From assembly GCA_003660555.1 (NCBI GenBank), contig QMUK01000003.1:1-39991 (forward strand): a stretch of DNA of 39,991 nucleotides, read 5' to 3'. The first letter of the stretch is position 1. The number at the start of each line of letters is the position of its first letter. Positions 6,550-16,346 of the stretch are shown piece by piece. The DNA comes from Thermococci archaeon (GTDB lineage: Archaea > Hadarchaeota > B88-G9). The notes below the pieces were generated by a model. That model was not told where the DNA came from. It was given only the letters and a program-made list of their open reading frames with translations, and made no database searches. Made by a program: the position numbers and the translations under genes.

Positions 6550-7503
6550 TCAGGTCCCCCAGAACCTGGGATAAGTTCCAGGTTCCATTAGCACTTTCCA
6601 ATTCCTTATCATCAACCCTCTTCTAGCTTCGAAGATTTCCTTTGAACTCTTTAGGCTTTTCCCCAAAGCCACGAGCTCGCCCTTTAGGGTAAAGATAGCG
6701 ACTACGTCCCCCTCTTTTATCTTGGGGCTCAGCTTAACTACCCCAGGGGCTGTGAGACTTGCTCCATGGCATATTGCATCTACAGCAGTGTCCCTGATGT
6801 ATACCTTTGGAAGACCAGAAACAGCGAATTCAACAGGCTTTATCATTTCCCTGAGGAATTTCTCTTCACCATCTTCTTTCCAAAAGAAATAGGCATCAAC
6901 TAAGTCTTGTAAAGTAACGGAGTCCTCCTCCGAGAAAACCCCAGTCTTAGTTCTTCTCAACTCAGCCATGTGTGCTCCAACTCCCAAGACGTCTCCAATG
7001 TCCACGCAAAGTTTCCTCATGTACGTACCGGCTTCACACCCGATTCTCATTAGGACATCTCTCCCTCTAATTTCCACATCTTCTATGTAGTAGATTCTCC
7101 TTCTCCTCAGTCTTCTCCTCACTGCTGATTTGAGAGGAGGTCTCTGGTAAATGACACCTACGAATTCCTCTATTACACTCAGTATTTTGTCCTCTGACAC
7201 GTCTCCGTGCAATCTCATTACACAAACGTATTCCTTATCAGATGGGAGCAGAACATGAGATATCTTCGTACTTTTCTCCAAGGTAACTGGTAAAACTCCT
7301 GAAACCTTGGGATCCAATGTGCCTCCATGCCCGGCTTTTCTCAATTGCATTATTCTCTTTATCCAAGCGACTACTTCGTGAGAACTCGGTCCTCTCGGCT
7401 TATCCAAGTTAACTATTCCTCTCTCTATCAGTTCCTCTATCTCCCTCTCCTCTGGTTTCTTCCCATAAGAGGGGTCTGTCTCAGCTTCAGCCTTTATTAG
7501 CAA
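6550..7503 (-). CDS. cbf5: tRNA/rRNA pseudouridine synthase Cbf5 (TruB family)
   Basis: 317 residues. The TruB catalytic domain has the motif HGGTLDPKVSGVLPV, with the catalytic Asp in GTLDP. A PUA domain occupies about residues 235-310. Archaeal Cbf5 acts with Nop10, Gar1 and L7Ae in H/ACA guide RNPs and can make tRNA Psi55. The start is odd. A good AGGAGAG sits 5 nt before an ATG at about 7514-7512, but that ATG is out of frame and stops after five codons. The in-frame TTG at 7503 is about 16 nt from the same motif. TTG use or a one-base indel in GGG would each explain it. Confidence 0.95.
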   Translation of the reverse strand: MLIKAEAETDPSYGKKPEEREIEELIERGIVNLDKPRGPSSHEVVAWIKRIMQLRKAGHGGTLDPKVSGVLPVTLEKSTKISHVLLPSDKEYVCVMRLHGDVSEDKILSVIEEFVGVIYQRPPLKSAVRRRLRRRRIYYIEDVEIRGRDVLMRIGCEAGTYMRKLCVDIGDVLGVGAHMAELRRTKTGVFSEEDSVTLQDLVDAYFFWKEDGEEKFLREMIKPVEFAVSGLPKVYIRDTAVDAICHGASLTAPGVVKLSPKIKEGDVVAIFTLKGELVALGKSLKSSKEIFEARRGLMIRNWKVLMEPGTYPRFWGT

Positions 7504-7537
7504 CCCATCTTCATTTAATCTCTCCTTTTTTATTCTA

Positions 7538-7768
7538 TCACCCCGTTTCTTCTAGTTTTTCAATTTCTTTCTTTATCTCTTCATCGCTTTTGCCCTTTAC
7601 CTCTATCACCTGTGGTAAAGGCTCTAGGTGCTTGACATTACATCTCCTCTTTCTGACTTCTGGCCCAATTACTAAAACGAAATTCTCATCTATTCTCTCC
7701 AAGACGACACACTTCTTCCCAGCTTCCCTTCCAGCAGTCTTTAAGCAAACCCTACCTATCTCTAACAT
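7538..7768 (-). CDS. rpl14e: 50S ribosomal protein eL14
   Basis: 76 residues, a short KOW-type SH3-like protein ([25 protein letters not shown] followed by HLEPLPQVIEV) with an acidic helical tail. It overlaps the end of cmk by 7 nt and lies 34 nt before cbf5. The cmk-eL14-cbf5 order is common in archaea. Confidence 0.93.
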   Translation of the reverse strand: MLEIGRVCLKTAGREAGKKCVVLERIDENFVLVIGPEVRKRRCNVKHLEPLPQVIEVKGKSDEEIKKEIEKLEETG

Positions 7769-8328
7769 GGAGATCTACCCCCTTTTAGGAATTTCAGGGC
7801 ACATTCGATGATTTTCAGGAGACCCTCCGGTTCCCATTTCTCTGAGTTTATTATTAGATCGTATGGGGCTATGTCCTCGAGATCTATACCATATGCCCTC
7901 ATATATCTCTCTCTTTCCATACATTCTCTCTTCCTTATTCTTTCTATTGCTTCCTCCAACGGAATGCCATCTCTTTCAGACACTCTTCTGCCCCTCACTT
8001 CCAAGGGGGCGTGAAGATACACTTTCAGGTCAGCGTCCTCCAAGATCCACCCTCCGAGTCTGGAGTCAACCACTAAATTCTCTTCCTTATCCCTAAGGGA
8101 TTCGACTATCTCCTTTTGCTTCCTATCCAGCTCCTCATCTATTCTCAAATCTCTCAACGCCCTCTCACTAAATTCCTCTAAGCTCATGCCTCGTTCTCTG
8201 GCCATCTCTCTGAATATTTCCCCTATGCTTATCAGTTTGAAACAGTCCCTTTTAGAGAGAAGCTTGGCTAAGGTGCTCTTTCCACTTCCTGGTGGCCCAC
8301 TTATCGTTACAACTAGACCTTTACCCAA
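7762..8328 (-). CDS. cmk: Cytidylate kinase, archaeal type
   Basis: 188 residues with a Walker A P-loop GPPGSGKST at about residues 11-19, an NMP-binding region, and the lid region [17 protein letters not shown]. It phosphorylates CMP/dCMP to the diphosphates in pyrimidine salvage. The TTG start lies within the end of eL34 (16-nt overlap), with GGGAGG just upstream. This small archaeal form is routinely found in this ribosomal cluster. Confidence 0.93.
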   Translation of the reverse strand: MGKGLVVTISGPPGSGKSTLAKLLSKRDCFKLISIGEIFREMARERGMSLEEFSERALRDLRIDEELDRKQKEIVESLRDKEENLVVDSRLGGWILEDADLKVYLHAPLEVRGRRVSERDGIPLEEAIERIRKRECMERERYMRAYGIDLEDIAPYDLIINSEKWEPEGLLKIIECALKFLKGGRSPC

Positions 8329-8594
8329 GCCTCCCTAGCCCTCCTGATCAATTCTCTCCTCAAACACCTCGGACAAAGGTATCCTCCATATGGTCTGTTC
8401 GGTCTCCTCTCACTCTTTGAAAGCTTCCTCATTTCGCTAGGTCGCAATCTAGGAACACCATTTAGGATAGAACCACAATTGGCACATTTAGCCCAGTCCA
8501 CCTTCTTCCTCCTGTAGTGGATTACTGTTCTCCCTCCTGGAGTCCTCCTGTATACTTTCCTAGCTGAACTACTTCTTTGCCAAGGCTTAGGCAT
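8313..8594 (-). CDS. rpl34e: 50S ribosomal protein eL34
   Basis: 93 residues. The N terminus is [21 protein letters not shown], followed by a zinc-ribbon pair CANC and CPRC. ATG at 8594 is preceded by GGGGGT. It overlaps cmk at its 3' end. Confidence 0.96.
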   Translation of the reverse strand: MPKPWQRSSSARKVYRRTPGGRTVIHYRRKKVDWAKCANCGSILNGVPRLRPSEMRKLSKSERRPNRPYGGYLCPRCLRRELIRRAREAWVKV

Positions 8595-8606
8595 GTTCGA
8601 CCCCCA

Positions 8607-9188
8607 CTATCTTATTCCAAATAATTTCCTCCAAAAACTACTGAATGCCCAAAAACACAAGAGATACCAACCCAGATAGCCTAGCCATTCCCTGCCACCT
8701 ATTAGGGGCAAGAAGGAAGGAATCTTGAAGGGAAGCATCACCACTTTTCTCTGCCCTATGAGGTCAAACAGAGGATTGGCCATTCCTCCCAGAGAGATGC
8801 CTTCTTCCATTGATATCCAACTCAGAGAGTAGTTGTGTCTTAGCCAGTAGAAGAACAAGAATAGCGGGACTATATAGATCAGTGTAGGTTTGAAGTTCTC
8901 CTTCATCATTTCAAATTGTAATTCATTCATTTTCTGCATCTTCTTTTGCATCTTCATGACGTTCTTCTTTTTGTCCTTGATTCCCTCCTTCCTCAGAGAA
9001 TTCAGCTCTTTCCTAAGCTTGTCTAGCTCCTCTCTTATCCTTAGTACTTTCTCCTGATCCACGACCTTCAGATATATTAGAGTGATCACTAGAGTTATCG
9101 CTATGGAGAAGATGAGTATCAGCGAGGCGGGATATGGAAGCAAAGGTCCAAAGATCTTGTCCATGAAGGAATAAAAGGAATCTAACAT
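8607..9188 (-). CDS. EMC3/TMCO1-like membrane protein (DUF106, Oxa1/YidC superfamily)
   Basis: 193 residues. One transmembrane helix near residues 15-40, then a strongly charged coiled-coil hairpin (about 45-90, LRIREELDKLRKELNSLRKEG onward with a KMQKKMQKMNELQFEM amphipathic segment), then two more membrane segments (about 102-115 and 160-190). That is the Oxa1-superfamily layout of archaeal DUF106 proteins, relatives of EMC3 and TMCO1 that help insert membrane proteins. Its place directly after secY fits that role. ATG at 9188 has GGAGGGG upstream. Confidence 0.85.
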   Translation of the reverse strand: MLDSFYSFMDKIFGPLLPYPASLILIFSIAITLVITLIYLKVVDQEKVLRIREELDKLRKELNSLRKEGIKDKKKNVMKMQKKMQKMNELQFEMMKENFKPTLIYIVPLFLFFYWLRHNYSLSWISMEEGISLGGMANPLFDLIGQRKVVMLPFKIPSFLPLIGGREWLGYLGWYLLCFWAFSSFWRKLFGIR

Positions 9189-9205
9189 TCCTTATTCCCC
9201 TCCTG

Positions 9206-10639
9206 CTACCGACTTACTTCAAATACCTTCCTTATTGCTGGGAACATCTCACTGAGCTGTTCTGAGGCCATTTCTTCGTATAGTCTGTACACTATCCCAG
9301 TAGTAAGCAATATACCTGTTCCTGTGCCCAAGGCTCCCCATAGGTCAGCGAACGAGGCTATGAACCCTATGAAGGCTGAACTCATTAACGTTATAGGCGG
9401 GATGTATCTCCCAAGTATCTTCTCCATAACTCTGATATCCCTTCTGAATCCTGGTATCTGCATTCCAGCCTTATGCAGTTGCTGAGCTACGTGCTTAGCA
9501 TCCATTCCAGTTATGTCCACCCAGAGCCACCCGAACATTATGGAGAAGGAGATCATTGCTCCAACGTAAACTAGGAAATGGGGGAGATTCTCCATGAAAG
9601 TTCCTGTGTACAAGGAGTGATATAGCTTGGGCGGAGAGCTCAGATAATAGGCTAGCCCACCGACCAGGTTTCCTTCAACGTCCCATTTAGCTATTAAGTC
9701 TGCACCCGGGGCACCCACTTTGTGCAATAGGAATCCCCACAGCCTCACGTTTTGGAACAGGGCCACGGTGAGTATTACTGGTATATTGGATACGTATACG
9801 AACCTCAGAGGATATCTACCCCTTGCACCCCTCACAGATCCATAGGTCAATGGAATCTCTATTCTCATACTCTCTGCGTATACCACCATCACGAATACTG
9901 CTATGGTTGCCAGAACTCCTATCATGTCAGGATATATGCCAGGTTTTATGATAGTTTCCGATATTGGAGGGGATCCCTTCAATAGAGAGTTGACGAAATC
10001 AGGAATGGCTCCAATTTTGTGTCCAGGCAATCCCTCTGTCTCGAGAGGAGAGAAGGCCATCCACATTATCTGTTTAGAAACACCAGCTGCTATGAAAAGG
10101 CTAACACCACTACCGAATCCCCATTTGGAGACGACCTCGTCCCAGAACCATATCATTATTCCTCCTATGAACATCTGCAAGGCTAGGATCCAAGTGGTCA
10201 TGTCCATCTGAGGAGCGTACTGAAATCTAGATAGAGTAAAAGCCTCGAAGAGTGTGAGAACTATTACCAAGATTTTCTGTGTTCCTTGAAAGAGTACTCT
10301 GTCCTCTGGGTTAGTGTAATCTATGTTAATCATTTTTCCTCCGACTAGAAGTTGCATCACTATTCCGCCGGTGACTATGGGTCCTATTCCAAGTTCTATT
10401 ATGGATCCCCTCTCCGAGGCCATGACAGTTCTCATTAGATCTGTGAATAGAGCAACTCTCGGCAGTTCTTCTGGTAATTTCCACATTTTAACCTCAGACA
10501 TCACGTAGAACAGAATTAATACTACTAGGGTCCAAAACAATTTCTCATTGAAGGAGACATGTCTCTTAGGAAGAGAGACCTCAGGCATTCTTCTTATCAC
10601 AGGCATCAATACTCTGAGTTTTGACTCAGGCATTCTCAT
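9206..10639 (-). CDS. secY: Preprotein translocase channel subunit SecY
   Basis: 477 residues with about ten transmembrane helices. The N-terminal cytosolic segment, a plug-like region (GSIIELGIGPIVTGGIVMQLL), the basic cytosolic loop with SMRIEIPLTYGSVRGARGRYPLRFVYVSNIPVI, and the C-terminal RREIRVMEKILGRYIPP-type loop are all typical of Sec61-alpha/SecY. It exports and inserts proteins through the cytoplasmic membrane with SecE and Sec-beta, not found here. It overlaps the end of uL15 by 14 nt. Confidence 0.98.
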   Translation of the reverse strand: MRMPESKLRVLMPVIRRMPEVSLPKRHVSFNEKLFWTLVVLILFYVMSEVKMWKLPEELPRVALFTDLMRTVMASERGSIIELGIGPIVTGGIVMQLLVGGKMINIDYTNPEDRVLFQGTQKILVIVLTLFEAFTLSRFQYAPQMDMTTWILALQMFIGGIMIWFWDEVVSKWGFGSGVSLFIAAGVSKQIMWMAFSPLETEGLPGHKIGAIPDFVNSLLKGSPPISETIIKPGIYPDMIGVLATIAVFVMVVYAESMRIEIPLTYGSVRGARGRYPLRFVYVSNIPVILTVALFQNVRLWGFLLHKVGAPGADLIAKWDVEGNLVGGLAYYLSSPPKLYHSLYTGTFMENLPHFLVYVGAMISFSIMFGWLWVDITGMDAKHVAQQLHKAGMQIPGFRRDIRVMEKILGRYIPPITLMSSAFIGFIASFADLWGALGTGTGILLTTGIVYRLYEEMASEQLSEMFPAIRKVFEVSR

Positions 10640-11063
10640 CCCCTAGCCGCTCTATTGCGCCACCTACCTCCTCAATCTTCCTTATTGCCTTTTCGGAAAA
10701 ATGTCTGGCAATTATAGTCACAGGCTTCTTTAACTCCCCTTTTCCGATTACTCTGTCGTATCCCAATGAAACGAGGTCTAGCACAAGAGTGCCATCTTCC
10801 CTCTCTTGAGCAACTCCTCTATCGATCATCTGGCTTATCTGCCACAAATTTATCTCACTACTTGGTCTTCTCCTAGGGGGGGTAAACCCATGTTTTCCGA
10901 AGTGATCGGGGTCATACTTCACGATCCAAGTCCACTTGTGTTTATGACTTCCGGCCATCCCTCTCCCACCTCTGTGTCCTGCCCCTTTTCTCTTCTTTAC
11001 GCTACCTCCACCGCATGTTCTACTCCCTCTGAGTTTCCTTATTTTCCTCCTCTTTCTCCTCAA
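10626..11063 (-). CDS. rpl15: 50S ribosomal protein uL15
   Basis: 145 residues. Basic Gly/Arg-rich N-terminal part (RRKRRKIRKLRGSRTCGGG, HRGGRGMAGSHKHKW) and a folded C-terminal domain. I place the start at the TTG at 11063, with GAGGTG 6 nt upstream. The in-frame GTG at 11072 is part of that Shine-Dalgarno motif. Confidence 0.95.
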   Translation of the reverse strand: MRRKRRKIRKLRGSRTCGGGSVKKRKGAGHRGGRGMAGSHKHKWTWIVKYDPDHFGKHGFTPPRRRPSSEINLWQISQMIDRGVAQEREDGTLVLDLVSLGYDRVIGKGELKKPVTIIARHFSEKAIRKIEEVGGAIERLGDENA

Positions 11064-11076
11064 TTCAAGCACCTCA

Positions 11077-11553
11077 CTAGATCATCCTAGATAACAAGGA
11101 GTTTATCTCTTCTCCCCTGTATCCGAGAGCTCCACCTTCAGAGAAACTTCTTTTAATTCCTCCAAATCCCTTCTTGGGAGGTCTTAACCTGAAAACTGGC
11201 TTCAAATTAGGTATATCGGATAACTCCGCTTTAAATGACATGAATTCATCCACGAACTCATCTATGGAGGAAAATCTCGTATTATCTCTTAAGTATTCGT
11301 CAGTCAGTCTCTTATTCCCACTCAATCTCCCTCTTTTTCTCAGCAATTTGATCATGGAATCTCTGTTTATTTCACCCCAAGTCAGACATTCCTTAGCCCT
11401 TTGGAACATCCCTAGGTAACTAGGCCTATTGTCTACCACTACAGCGTGATTGGGTTTGTTCAATCTCAACATCTTCATGGTGTCCTCTGCTCTGAAGTCT
11501 ACTCCAACTGTGCCTCTAACTCTAATAACACAAATCCTCCTAATTTCAGTCAC
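11077..11553 (-). CDS. rpl30: 50S ribosomal protein uL30
   Basis: 158 residues, the long archaeal/eukaryotic form of uL30: ferredoxin-fold N-terminal core ([27 protein letters not shown]) plus the extended C-terminal domain ending [24 protein letters not shown] start within the end of uS5. Confidence 0.95.
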   Translation of the reverse strand: MTEIRRICVIRVRGTVGVDFRAEDTMKMLRLNKPNHAVVVDNRPSYLGMFQRAKECLTWGEINRDSMIKLLRKRGRLSGNKRLTDEYLRDNTRFSSIDEFVDEFMSFKAELSDIPNLKPVFRLRPPKKGFGGIKRSFSEGGALGYRGEEINSLLSRMI

Positions 11554-12163
11554 TTCTAATCACCATGTCCGAAGTTTTCTTGAGAGCATCGAATACTGCT
11601 TTAGCGAAGTTTATGGTAGTTTTAGTTTGCCCCAAGGTCCTGGACCAGACATCTTCTATACCAGATAGTCCGATAATTACTTTTCCAACGTCTCCTATGG
11701 CTAACCCCAATCCCCTAGGGGCTGGCAAGAGGACGACTCTCACGCTGGAGGACTTCCCCTCTACCCTGAATGGTATTGAATGAGGTCTGTCACAACCACA
11801 TTCCCAAGAGCCACATCCTCTCCTCACCTGGTATATGTTGAGCTTAGCATCATCGATTGCTTTCTTTATCGCAGGTCCAACCTCCTTTGCCTTTCCCTGA
11901 CCCAATCCTACGTATCCTTCCCTATTACCCACTGCTGCCACTACCCTGAACTTAACTCTCCTACCGCTGTCGGTCATCCTCTGAACCATACTTATGTCTA
12001 TTACTTCTTCCTCCAAGCGAGGTAGAAGCGCGTCTACTATCTCTGGCTCCTTTATCGGTATTCCTCTCCTCATTATTTCCTCTATGCTCGTTATTTCTCC
12101 TTCCTTGACCATTCTACCTATTTTGGTCCTCGGGACCCACTCCTCTAGGGACGCCTCTGCCAA
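11546..12163 (-). CDS. rps5: 30S ribosomal protein uS5
   Basis: 205 residues. A double-stranded RNA-binding-like N-terminal domain ([21 protein letters not shown]) is followed by the S5 C-terminal domain ([25 protein letters not shown]), which contacts the decoding region. It starts with TTG at 12163, with GGTG 5 nt upstream, just after the uL18 stop. Confidence 0.97.
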   Translation of the reverse strand: MAEASLEEWVPRTKIGRMVKEGEITSIEEIMRRGIPIKEPEIVDALLPRLEEEVIDISMVQRMTDSGRRVKFRVVAAVGNREGYVGLGQGKAKEVGPAIKKAIDDAKLNIYQVRRGCGSWECGCDRPHSIPFRVEGKSSSVRVVLLPAPRGLGLAIGDVGKVIIGLSGIEDVWSRTLGQTKTTINFAKAVFDALKKTSDMVIRSD

Positions 12164-12167
12164 TGGA

Positions 12168-12749
12168 TCACCCCTCGAAACTCTCTAATATTTTTTCCTT
12201 TATTTCGTCAAAGTGTTTTGGAAGATCTCTTGGATCCAACCCTCTATTAAAGTAATGCGAAAACCTCTTCTTGGAATCCTCTCCTAGAAGTTCAGCATAT
12301 GACGATATGTGTTCTCCTCGGATCCTTGATTCCTCCGGTAAAACTTCGCTATCGTGGGGGACATCTAGACCAGCGTCGATTACTCCTTTTAGGGCAGCGT
12401 AGATTTTACTACCTTTTACCGATGGATAAAGTCCCATGTCCAAGACTACTTCTCTTATTCCCTTTGATATACCTCTTAGTCCGCACAATAGTCCCGTTAG
12501 ATAAGCAGCCGGCAAATTAGAGCAATATCCTTTCCATCCGAGTTTCCTGAGTTCCTTGGAATGAGCTGAGCATATTACTCTATCTCCTTCAGGTTTTGCT
12601 TCAATTATTTGGACAGTTAGGTGTCTAAGCGACTTTCTTATGACGAGACGAGGTTTTCCAGAAAGAAGTAACTTGTACCTTAGCCTGTAGTCCGTCTTAC
12701 CCTCTCTCCTCCTCCTAAACATTACCTTATACCTAGGTCCCCTTGCCAT
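12168..12749 (-). CDS. rpl18: 50S ribosomal protein uL18
   Basis: 193 residues, the archaeal/eukaryotic L18 (eukaryal L5) that carries 5S rRNA. Motifs: [24 protein letters not shown] and the basic core around residues 20-50. ATG at 12749 (MARGPRYKV) has GAGGGAG upstream and matches family N termini; an in-frame ATG five codons earlier is unlikely. Confidence 0.96.
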   Translation of the reverse strand: MARGPRYKVMFRRRREGKTDYRLRYKLLLSGKPRLVIRKSLRHLTVQIIEAKPEGDRVICSAHSKELRKLGWKGYCSNLPAAYLTGLLCGLRGISKGIREVVLDMGLYPSVKGSKIYAALKGVIDAGLDVPHDSEVLPEESRIRGEHISSYAELLGEDSKKRFSHYFNRGLDPRDLPKHFDEIKEKILESFEG

Positions 12750-13203
12750 TTCTCTCCCTCTCAAGAAGCTCGTGTTCTTTGACGTACATCAGTAGGTGAG
12801 ATTTACTCCTGAAGAATCCTCCCTTAGCCATTAAGTACAATTTCCTATAAGTTCTACGTTCTATCTCTCCTTTATCCCTCATTTCCTTCAACAACTTTCT
12901 TATTGGCCTTATACTCTTCATCCATGCCTCCTTTCTCCTTAACCTAGCGGTTTTTCTCCCTTTTCTTCTGCCGTGCCCCCTTCTTCTACCTTTTTTTCTT
13001 TTGACATCTCTTTCTCTCGCCCTGTGTCTGCTAGTCCCTTTCTCTTTTTTGACTTTTATAACACCTCTTTTGACCAAGAGTTTAATGTCTTCTCCAGTGA
13101 CAGCAGACTTCACTCTATCTAGTTCATCTGGATCTATCCAAATTCTCTCCATCCCAACACCTAGGATTCTGGAGGCCATCCTTCTCTGTACCTTGAGGTT
13201 CAA
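12733..13203 (-). CDS. rpl19e: 50S ribosomal protein eL19
   Basis: 156 residues, highly basic, with the eL19 N terminus (MNLKVQRRMASRILGVG), the SRHRARER linker and a long C-terminal helix. The TTG at 13203 is the start: GGGTG lies 6 nt upstream and the resulting N terminus matches the family exactly. GTG (13212) and ATG (13209) in the same frame fall on or beside the Shine-Dalgarno motif. Confidence 0.96.
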   Translation of the reverse strand: MNLKVQRRMASRILGVGMERIWIDPDELDRVKSAVTGEDIKLLVKRGVIKVKKEKGTSRHRARERDVKRKKGRRRGHGRRKGRKTARLRRKEAWMKSIRPIRKLLKEMRDKGEIERRTYRKLYLMAKGGFFRSKSHLLMYVKEHELLERERNGKGT

Positions 13204-13208
13204 CGCCA

Positions 13209-13586
13209 TCACCCGTTCAATACTCTAATTCCCAGTTCCTTGGCCTTAGACAATATCTCAGCCCTCTTTCTCTTTCCAACGGAGGAAGATATTCTTACTG
13301 CTTCAGCTTCTGGATTAACATCGCTCAATTGGGACGGGCTAGATACCAAAACTTCCCTGTATCCACTGGGGTGAAATCCCCTTATGGTCCTTGGCTTTCT
13401 GTATCCCACTTTGACTCTAGGGGGCTTTTCCTTCATCCCAATCCTTACCTTGCTGTCCTTTCCTCTAGGTCTTCTCCACTTGTCACCTAGTTTCTTGAAC
13501 CTGAAGTACTCGTATCTGACAAATTTGGGGATCTTTCTGGCCTCTTTTTCCTTTTTTCTCAGTCTCTTTACTTCTTCTGGCCTCAT
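13209..13586 (-). CDS. rpl32e: 50S ribosomal protein eL32
   Basis: 125 residues with the eL32 core [36 protein letters not shown] and a C-terminal [11 protein letters not shown] motif. ATG overlaps the uL6 stop by 4 nt, so translation is coupled. It is placed between uL6 and eL19 as in most archaea. Confidence 0.96.
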   Translation of the reverse strand: MRPEEVKRLRKKEKEARKIPKFVRYEYFRFKKLGDKWRRPRGKDSKVRIGMKEKPPRVKVGYRKPRTIRGFHPSGYREVLVSSPSQLSDVNPEAEAVRISSSVGKRKRAEILSKAKELGIRVLNG

Positions 13587-14143
13587 AATACCTTCTCCCC
13601 CTTCCGAACTATGTATATTCCGTCCTGGAATACTCTGTGGTCTAAACCGACTATTCTGGTGGCCTGTTCTATATTGGCTGCTGTTTGTCCTACTTTCTCC
13701 TTGTCGATCCCCTCTACGAGTATAGTGTCTCCTTTAACGGAAACTTTGACTCCATCTAGGATTTTAGCTCTTCTAGGGCTCTTTTCTCCAAGGAAGTTTT
13801 CTATTATGACTTGGTCCCCCTCTACTTTGACTGTTACAGGGAAGTGAGAGTAAACCAACTTCATTTCATAGGTGAACCCCTCTGTGACACCCTTTATCAT
13901 GTTCCTCAGGTGGGAAGAGTACGTTCCTAACATCGCTTTGTCTCGCCTCTTCGGCAGGATTGATTTCAGAATGACCTTCTTCCCTTCTGTGGATATCAGT
14001 ACATTGTGGTAGTCCAGTACCCTTCTAATCTCACCCAGTTTCCCTCTGACTATTACTTCTCTGTTTCTCCCCTCTCCGTGCACTTCCACTTCTACACCAT
14101 CTGGAATCTCTATTTCTTCCTTTATTTCCAAGGTTCTAGGCAT
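13583..14143 (-). CDS. rpl6: 50S ribosomal protein uL6
   Basis: 186 residues in two homologous L6 domains. [19 protein letters not shown] is the conserved second-domain motif. It lies near the GTPase-associated centre. ATG at 14143 ([14 protein letters not shown]) has AGGGGTG 5 nt upstream; an upstream in-frame ATG (14164) overlaps uS8 and lacks such a motif. Confidence 0.96.
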   Translation of the reverse strand: MPRTLEIKEEIEIPDGVEVEVHGEGRNREVIVRGKLGEIRRVLDYHNVLISTEGKKVILKSILPKRRDKAMLGTYSSHLRNMIKGVTEGFTYEMKLVYSHFPVTVKVEGDQVIIENFLGEKSPRRAKILDGVKVSVKGDTILVEGIDKEKVGQTAANIEQATRIVGLDHRVFQDGIYIVRKGEKVL

Positions 14144-14153
14144 TTGTACACCC

Positions 14154-14546
14154 CTAATATGCATATGCTAGTAACTTACCTCCTATTCCCATTTCCTTGG
14201 CTTTTTTATGAGATATAACTCCATGAGAAGTAGTCAAAACTAGGACACCTATGTTTCTAGCTGGCAGAAATCTCTTCTCCCATTTTTCCATTTCCTCTAC
14301 TTTGACGGAGTATCTAGGTCTTATCACTCCACACTTGTTTATCCTTCCAAGCAATTTCACCCTGAATATCCCAGCTTTACCATCGTCTATGAGCTCGAAT
14401 TCTCCTATGTACCCTTCTTCTTGCAGAACTCTCAGGACATTGCCTATTAACTTAGAGGCCGGCTTTATCACACACTCTCCGTGTCCAACCCTTTCGTGGT
14501 TCAATATGTTAGAAAGAGCGTCTGCTAGAGGATCTACCAAGGACAA
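14154..14546 (-). CDS. rps8: 30S ribosomal protein uS8
   Basis: 130 residues with the uS8 signature [16 protein letters not shown] and C-terminal [16 protein letters not shown]. It is a primary 16S rRNA binder in the central domain. It starts with TTG at 14546, with GAGGGG upstream, 13 nt after the uS14 stop. Confidence 0.96.
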   Translation of the reverse strand: MSLVDPLADALSNILNHERVGHGECVIKPASKLIGNVLRVLQEEGYIGEFELIDDGKAGIFRVKLLGRINKCGVIRPRYSVKVEEMEKWEKRFLPARNIGVLVLTTSHGVISHKKAKEMGIGGKLLAYAY

Positions 14547-14559
14547 TTGTATCCCCTCG

Positions 14560-14721
14560 CTACATGTATTTCTTGAACCCCATTTTACGAGCGACTTCTC
14601 TGAAACACTTTCTGCATAGCATCAGTCCGTACCTCTGCATTACTGCTATGTGTGTACCACATCTGGTACACTTCCTAGATCCCTTCCCTAACTTCTTGCT
14701 ACCTTCAGTCTTCAACCACAT
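14560..14721 (-). CDS. rps14: 30S ribosomal protein uS14 (zinc-binding)
   Basis: A 53-residue protein below the usual ORF-length cut-off. Translation gives [18 protein letters not shown] and a zinc finger CTRC-x14-CRKC within a basic protein ending FKKYM. It is the C+ form of uS14. The ATG lies inside the last codons of uL5 (17-nt overlap) and is preceded by GGGGGTGA. It fills the expected slot between uL5 and uS8. Confidence 0.95.
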   Translation of the reverse strand: MWLKTEGSKKLGKGSRKCTRCGTHIAVMQRYGLMLCRKCFREVARKMGFKKYM

Positions 14722-15238
14722 TCACCCCCAGCTCCTCAGATACGAACTCTATTGCCTCTTCTTTACTAACTCTATGCCTCTTCGGTATTTTGCCTCTCTT
14801 TATCTTTCTCCTCTTAACTCTATGCCCGGGTTTTTCTAGAGTGACGCACACGTCCATCCCGAATATGCCAACTTCTGGATCGTACTTCATTCCAGGTATG
14901 TCTATGTGTTCTCTTATTCCGAAGGAGAACCCCCCCTCCAGAGAGAAGTTCTCTCTCCTGAGGTTATAGTCTACTGCTCCTAACAACTTTTTCAAGACTT
15001 CTATTGCCCTTTTGCCCCTTAAGGTTACCTTACAACCTATTGGTTCTCCCTTCCTTATGCCGAAATCTCTGTTAGTTCTCTTAGCTATAGTTCTCACGGG
15101 TTTCATCCCAGTTATTTCTTCTAGCAACTTCTCTGCTTTGCTTAACCTCTCCCCAGATTCTCCCACACCCATGTTAACGGTGACTTTCTCTATCCTCGGT
15201 TTGGTCATCGGCTGCTTCTCCCAAGCTTCCTTGAACAA
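14705..15238 (-). CDS. rpl5: 50S ribosomal protein uL5
   Basis: 177 residues. Motifs: [44 protein letters not shown], and the [18 protein letters not shown] region. It binds 5S rRNA and the P-site tRNA. TTG at 15238 has GAGGTG 8 nt upstream and an in-frame stop just before it, so the start is well supported. Confidence 0.97.
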   Translation of the reverse strand: MFKEAWEKQPMTKPRIEKVTVNMGVGESGERLSKAEKLLEEITGMKPVRTIAKRTNRDFGIRKGEPIGCKVTLRGKRAIEVLKKLLGAVDYNLRRENFSLEGGFSFGIREHIDIPGMKYDPEVGIFGMDVCVTLEKPGHRVKRRKIKRGKIPKRHRVSKEEAIEFVSEELGVNVVED

Positions 15239-15250
15239 TTATTCATCACC

Positions 15251-15961
15251 TCAGCGTATTGTCAACACAGGCTCTTTCTCTCCCACAGGGAAGGCGTACT
15301 CCATTAGAGTCTCCATTGGTCTCCCATCTAGTTCATATCTAATTACGTTTGGTTGGGGCCCTTTTATTATCTTAATTTCGGATAACGTCCCTATCTCTCC
15401 GAAATGTCTCCCTCCTATTATCAAGATCTTCACTCCCTCTTTAAATCTCACAGACTCCAATATTTCCTGTTCCGGTATTCTGATTAGTAGAGAGTCCATC
15501 GTCTTGTACTTATTGACGTCGCTTTGATCTATCAGTATGTTCCTTCCATCGTGTAGGTTTAGCTGTATTCTTCCCCCTTTGACGTATCTTTTATCCTCAA
15601 TTCTACACAATTTCAATTCTTTCTCTTTTTCTGGTATTTTAATTGGCTCCAGCCTCCCATTGCTCATGGAAACTATCCTGAACACGTCTCCGGTATCAGG
15701 TATCTCTACTACATCCATGAGTCCAACGGGAAATTTGTAATCCTTCCTGACTCTACCATCGACGAGTATTTTACCAGATTTTATTATTTTTTTACCTTCT
15801 CGGGAATTTCTGGCGTACTTCAATCTATCTCTTATTAGAACAAGTAGGGGTATGCACATGTCTTTTGGATGGGGGCCTGGAGATGGCTTCACTGCCCACT
15901 TATGCTCCTTCCTTGGTATTTTATAGTGATCTGGGGAGACGAGCCTCTTCAAATGGGGCAA
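15251..15961 (-). CDS. rps4e: 30S ribosomal protein eS4
   Basis: 236 residues. N-terminal HLKRLVSPDHYKIPRKEHKWAV-type motif, an S4-like domain (LLVLIRDRLKYARNSREGKKI), the central eS4 domain and a KOW-like end (LIIGGRHFGEIGTLSEI). TTG start at 15961 with GAGGTG 5 nt upstream, right after uL24, the usual archaeal order. Confidence 0.96.
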   Translation of the reverse strand: MPHLKRLVSPDHYKIPRKEHKWAVKPSPGPHPKDMCIPLLVLIRDRLKYARNSREGKKIIKSGKILVDGRVRKDYKFPVGLMDVVEIPDTGDVFRIVSMSNGRLEPIKIPEKEKELKLCRIEDKRYVKGGRIQLNLHDGRNILIDQSDVNKYKTMDSLLIRIPEQEILESVRFKEGVKILIIGGRHFGEIGTLSEIKIIKGPQPNVIRYELDGRPMETLMEYAFPVGEKEPVLTIR

Positions 15962-15965
15962 GGAA

Positions 15966-16334
15966 TCACCTCTTTCTCCTCTCTACGATTTTCCTCCTTT
16001 CTTCATCATCCAAGTTCACTTTTGTTATTAGGAGATTAGATGGATGAATTGGATAGTAAACATCAGTTCCGTCAGCTTTCTCGAGTATCGCTCCCTCTAC
16101 GAAGACCCTCATTCTCTTCAAGTCTACTTTAGCCACCTCTCCCTCTAAACCTTTAAAGTCACCTCTCGTTATTGTTACTCTGTCACCGGCTCTGACGGGC
16201 AATCTCTTTACTCCCAACTCCTTTCTTAGTTCCTTAGATAACTTAACTGACATTAGTTTTTGTCTTAAGTGAAGTGGGGACCTGAAAAGCCTCTTCCTTT
16301 GTTTCCTCGGCTGACTGCTCTTCTTTACGCTCAT
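15966..16334 (-). CDS. rpl24: 50S ribosomal protein uL24
   Basis: 122 residues. The KOW motif [21 protein letters not shown] is at about 46-66, flanked by a basic N-terminal extension. It is an assembly initiator of the large subunit. ATG at 16334 is between uL14 and eS4. Confidence 0.96.
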   Translation of the reverse strand: MSVKKSSQPRKQRKRLFRSPLHLRQKLMSVKLSKELRKELGVKRLPVRAGDRVTITRGDFKGLEGEVAKVDLKRMRVFVEGAILEKADGTDVYYPIHPSNLLITKVNLDDEERRKIVERRKR

Positions 16335-16346
16335 TTCATCTTCCCC

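Noticed and set aside
9752-10211. Plus-strand open frames opposite secY
   Set aside because: They are antisense shadows of a strongly conserved membrane protein, with no start signals.
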